Below, piece by piece: positions 62,236-64,000 of a DNA stretch of 64,000 nucleotides (position 1 is the first letter of the stretch; the number at the start of each line of letters is the position of its first letter). The stretch is from assembly GCF_001482385.1 (NCBI RefSeq), contig NZ_CP013613.1, positions 5,869 through 69,868 on the forward strand, in the 5' to 3' direction. The translations under genes were made by a program, and so were the position numbers. Source of the DNA: Pseudoalteromonas rubra (GTDB lineage Bacteria; Pseudomonadota; Gammaproteobacteria; Enterobacterales; Alteromonadaceae). The notes under the pieces are model-generated. The model ran no database searches, had not been told where the DNA came from, and was given only the letters and a program-made list of their open reading frames with translations.

Positions 62236-63832
62236 TTGAAAAAGACGGTCTGTATCGCTTGCGGTGCTGACCGTGCTGGCCCTCGCAGGGTGTAGTGAAG
62301 AAACTGAAGACAAGGACAATGAGCAAAACAAGACGTCTTCGGTTGTTGTGACCCCGGAACTGTCGATTGAGGGCGAAAAAACCATTACAGAGCCCGCAGA
62401 CGGAGAATCCGAATTACCATCAAACTGACGCTATCCGCAGTCGCGGCGGAAGATATCTCCGTTGACTACACCATTGACGCAATCACAGCTGAAGCGGGGA
62501 AAGATTTTATTGCCGCCTCAGACGGCACGATTGAGATCAAAGTGGGTGCGCGAACGGCGGAGATCCGTACACGATCCGGGGCGATGTGCTGGATGAAGAT
62601 GATGAAACGCTGGCCATCCGGTTAACCCGCGTCAGCGGCGCAAACATCCGCAGTAACTCCGGGTTAATTACCATTAAAGATGAAGATCCTGACAGTGAAG
62701 TGGCGTTTAACACTGACTTTGCCAGGGTCGCCGAAGGATCTGGACTCTACAGCGTGAAGGTCCGTCTGACGACGGCGTCTGAAAAAAGAGTGCAGATCCC
62801 CTTTACGCTGTCCGGACTGGCAACGCAGGGCCAGGATTATCTGCCCAGTACAGTCAGCCCAATTACGGTCCCTGCCGGGCGCAGGAAGTCGATATGCCCT
62901 GGACTTCATCAGTGACACCATCCCCGAGGGCGGAGAGTCTGTGGTGGTGCAGCTCCAGACCCCTAAAAATGCGGTGCTAGGTGAACGCAGCAAAATTACC
63001 CTGATGATCCCCGGTGACGTGGGGCTGAACGATACGGGTATCACAACCTGGTATGACGGCACATTCCTATGACAGTACGGCGCCCGACTCAGCGTATCCT
63101 GGTCAGGATGCCAGTTATGGGCGTGATGCGGCCGGCGAGCCGGATTTGATGGCCATGCCGGGTTCACCTTTACGAAGCTGGATTTGGCTGGCAATGCCTT
63201 ACCCAGTGATGCACAGACCTACCGCTGTGTGCTGGACAACCGTACGGGGTTATCTGGGAAAGAAAATCAGTGCCCCAGGAGTTGCCTACGCAAACGGGGA
63301 AGCACTGAGAAAACACCTGGAATCCGTACTGAGCGGCAATGCATACCCCTACCATGCGCAAAATGCCAACTGGCGAGCCGCCAATTATCGCTATTTTTGG
63401 TATGATGCCAATAACGCCAGCAATGGCGGCGCACCTGGTGCACAGGGTGAAATCTTCACGAATATGCGCTACCCCATCAGCAACATTTGTGCGTTTCCGA
63501 ACAAAGAGTCTATCAGCTACAGTCCGCTGTTTAATCGCTGCGACACCACAGTGTACGCCAAAGCCATGAACGATCTGGCAGTGTGTGGCTTAAAGACTGG
63601 CGGTTACCCCGTATTTCGGAGCTCAGTCAGATCCACAATTTCAGCGCGCAACCCAATCGGCGGGTCACGACAACTATTTTCCCAACACCGCTGATGGCAA
63701 CTACCTGTCTGCGACTCCCTCGGCGGATGGTACGGGAGCTGTGTGGTGTGCCGCGTCTCAAACCGGACAGGTGCGCCTGTGTAATAAACAGCACCTGAAT
63801 TATGTACGCATGGTGCGAGGAGGTGCACAATG
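62236..63832 (+). pseudogene. Frame-broken lipoprotein gene with Calx-beta and Lcl (DUF1566) domains
   Basis: Conceptual joining of frames gives a lipoprotein (TVLALAGCSEETED) with two Calx-beta-like repeats (ISVDYTIDAITAEAGKDFIA; VQIPFTLSGLATQGQDYLPS) and a C-terminal Lcl/DUF1566 domain (LKDWRLPRISELSQI; HLNYVRMVRGGAQ). At least eight single-base shifts occur, for example near 62411, 62569, 62880, 63068, 63140, 63255-63270, 63600 and 63660. No other gene in the window shows this density. It is either a decaying pseudogene or a stretch of poor consensus. Its stop overlaps the next gene by 4 bp (ATGA). Confidence 0.7.
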
Positions 63833-64000
63833 AAACGAATGACATTAACCCTGACCCTGCTGCTCACCTGCTATGCGCCCCTGAGTGCAGCGCAAAGCTG
63901 TAAACCGGATCAGATCCTGCCAACTCAGCCCGAAGGACAGTTTCTCGATAATGGGGATGGCACGGTCACGGACATAGTGAATGGACTAATGTGGACAAAA
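63829..64000 (+). CDS. Start of an exported Lcl/DUF1566-domain protein (3' end outside window)
   Basis: ATG 63829 lies in GGAGGTGCACAATGA, with GGAGG seven bases upstream. A signal peptide (MKRMTLTLTLLLTCYAPLSA) is followed by SCKPDQILPTQPEGQFLDNG and GDGTVTDIVNGLMWTK, the typical start of DUF1566 domains (D-N-G-D-G-T-V-T-D...L-x-W). The gene is cut by the window edge. It is translationally coupled to the broken lipoprotein gene and may encode a surface adhesin; the large Ig-like protein at the left edge is its possible partner if the replicon is circular. Confidence 0.75.

Overview
The window looks like the backbone of a self-transmissible plasmid (or plasmid-like chromid) of a marine-type gammaproteobacterium. 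The evidence is an F/SXT-type mating-pair-formation system, a MOBH relaxase, FlhD/FlhC-like activators of the SXT SetCD / IncC AcaCD kind, an iteron-controlled Rep_3-type initiator with an origin, a ParAB locus, and a Tus homologue. Coding DNA is of medium GC by eye, and intergenic DNA is AT-rich. The species cannot be named from sequence alone.

Layout. 0-5 kb: end of a giant Ig/PKD-like surface protein. 5.1-12.1 kb: F-type T4SS genes (TrhF-like peptidase, TrbC-TraW fusion, TraU, TraN). 12.1-24.1 kb: accessory region with two copies of a structured RNA-like element around a Toprim primase-like gene, small membrane proteins, a tyrosine recombinase beside a dif-like site, a ParDE toxin-antitoxin pair, an OmpA-like lipoprotein and stand-alone DsbD-alpha gene pair, tus with two inverted Ter sites, a PHINT-repeat protein, and an EAL protein. 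24.2-35.3 kb (minus strand): TraG, TraH, TraF and a secreted protein, preceded by flhC- and flhD-like regulators. 37.0-43.8 kb: relaxase TraI, coupling protein TraD and a DUF4400 protein. 43.9-48.4 kb: pilin and TraL-E-K-B. 48.5-51.2 kb: replication initiator and iteron origin. 51.3-56.3 kb: DsbC, a DsbC-like protein without CXXC, a small lipoprotein, TraV and TraC. 56.4-59.1 kb: HDOD-like and unknown proteins. 59.1-62.0 kb: parAB flanked by two palindromic parS candidates. 62.2-64 kb: an indel-riddled Calx-beta/Lcl-domain lipoprotein gene, then the start of another Lcl-domain gene.

How the parts fit. The tra genes encode a complete pilus/T4SS, but they are split into at least four blocks on both strands, and the FlhDC-like pair is the obvious candidate to switch them on together. 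Several periplasmic disulfide proteins (DsbC, TraF with CXXC, DsbD-alpha) fit the cysteine-rich TraU/TraN/TraH cargo. Replication would start at the iteron array near 50.9 kb.

The most striking structure is near 19.8 kb. Two Ter-like sites share a 19-bp arm, face each other about 100 bp apart, and sit in the tus promoter, so they form a miniature fork trap with a built-in autoregulatory circuit. The second is a pair of about 97-nt elements (13.5 and 15.5 kb) whose four predicted hairpins are kept by compensating base changes; I do not recognise this RNA family.
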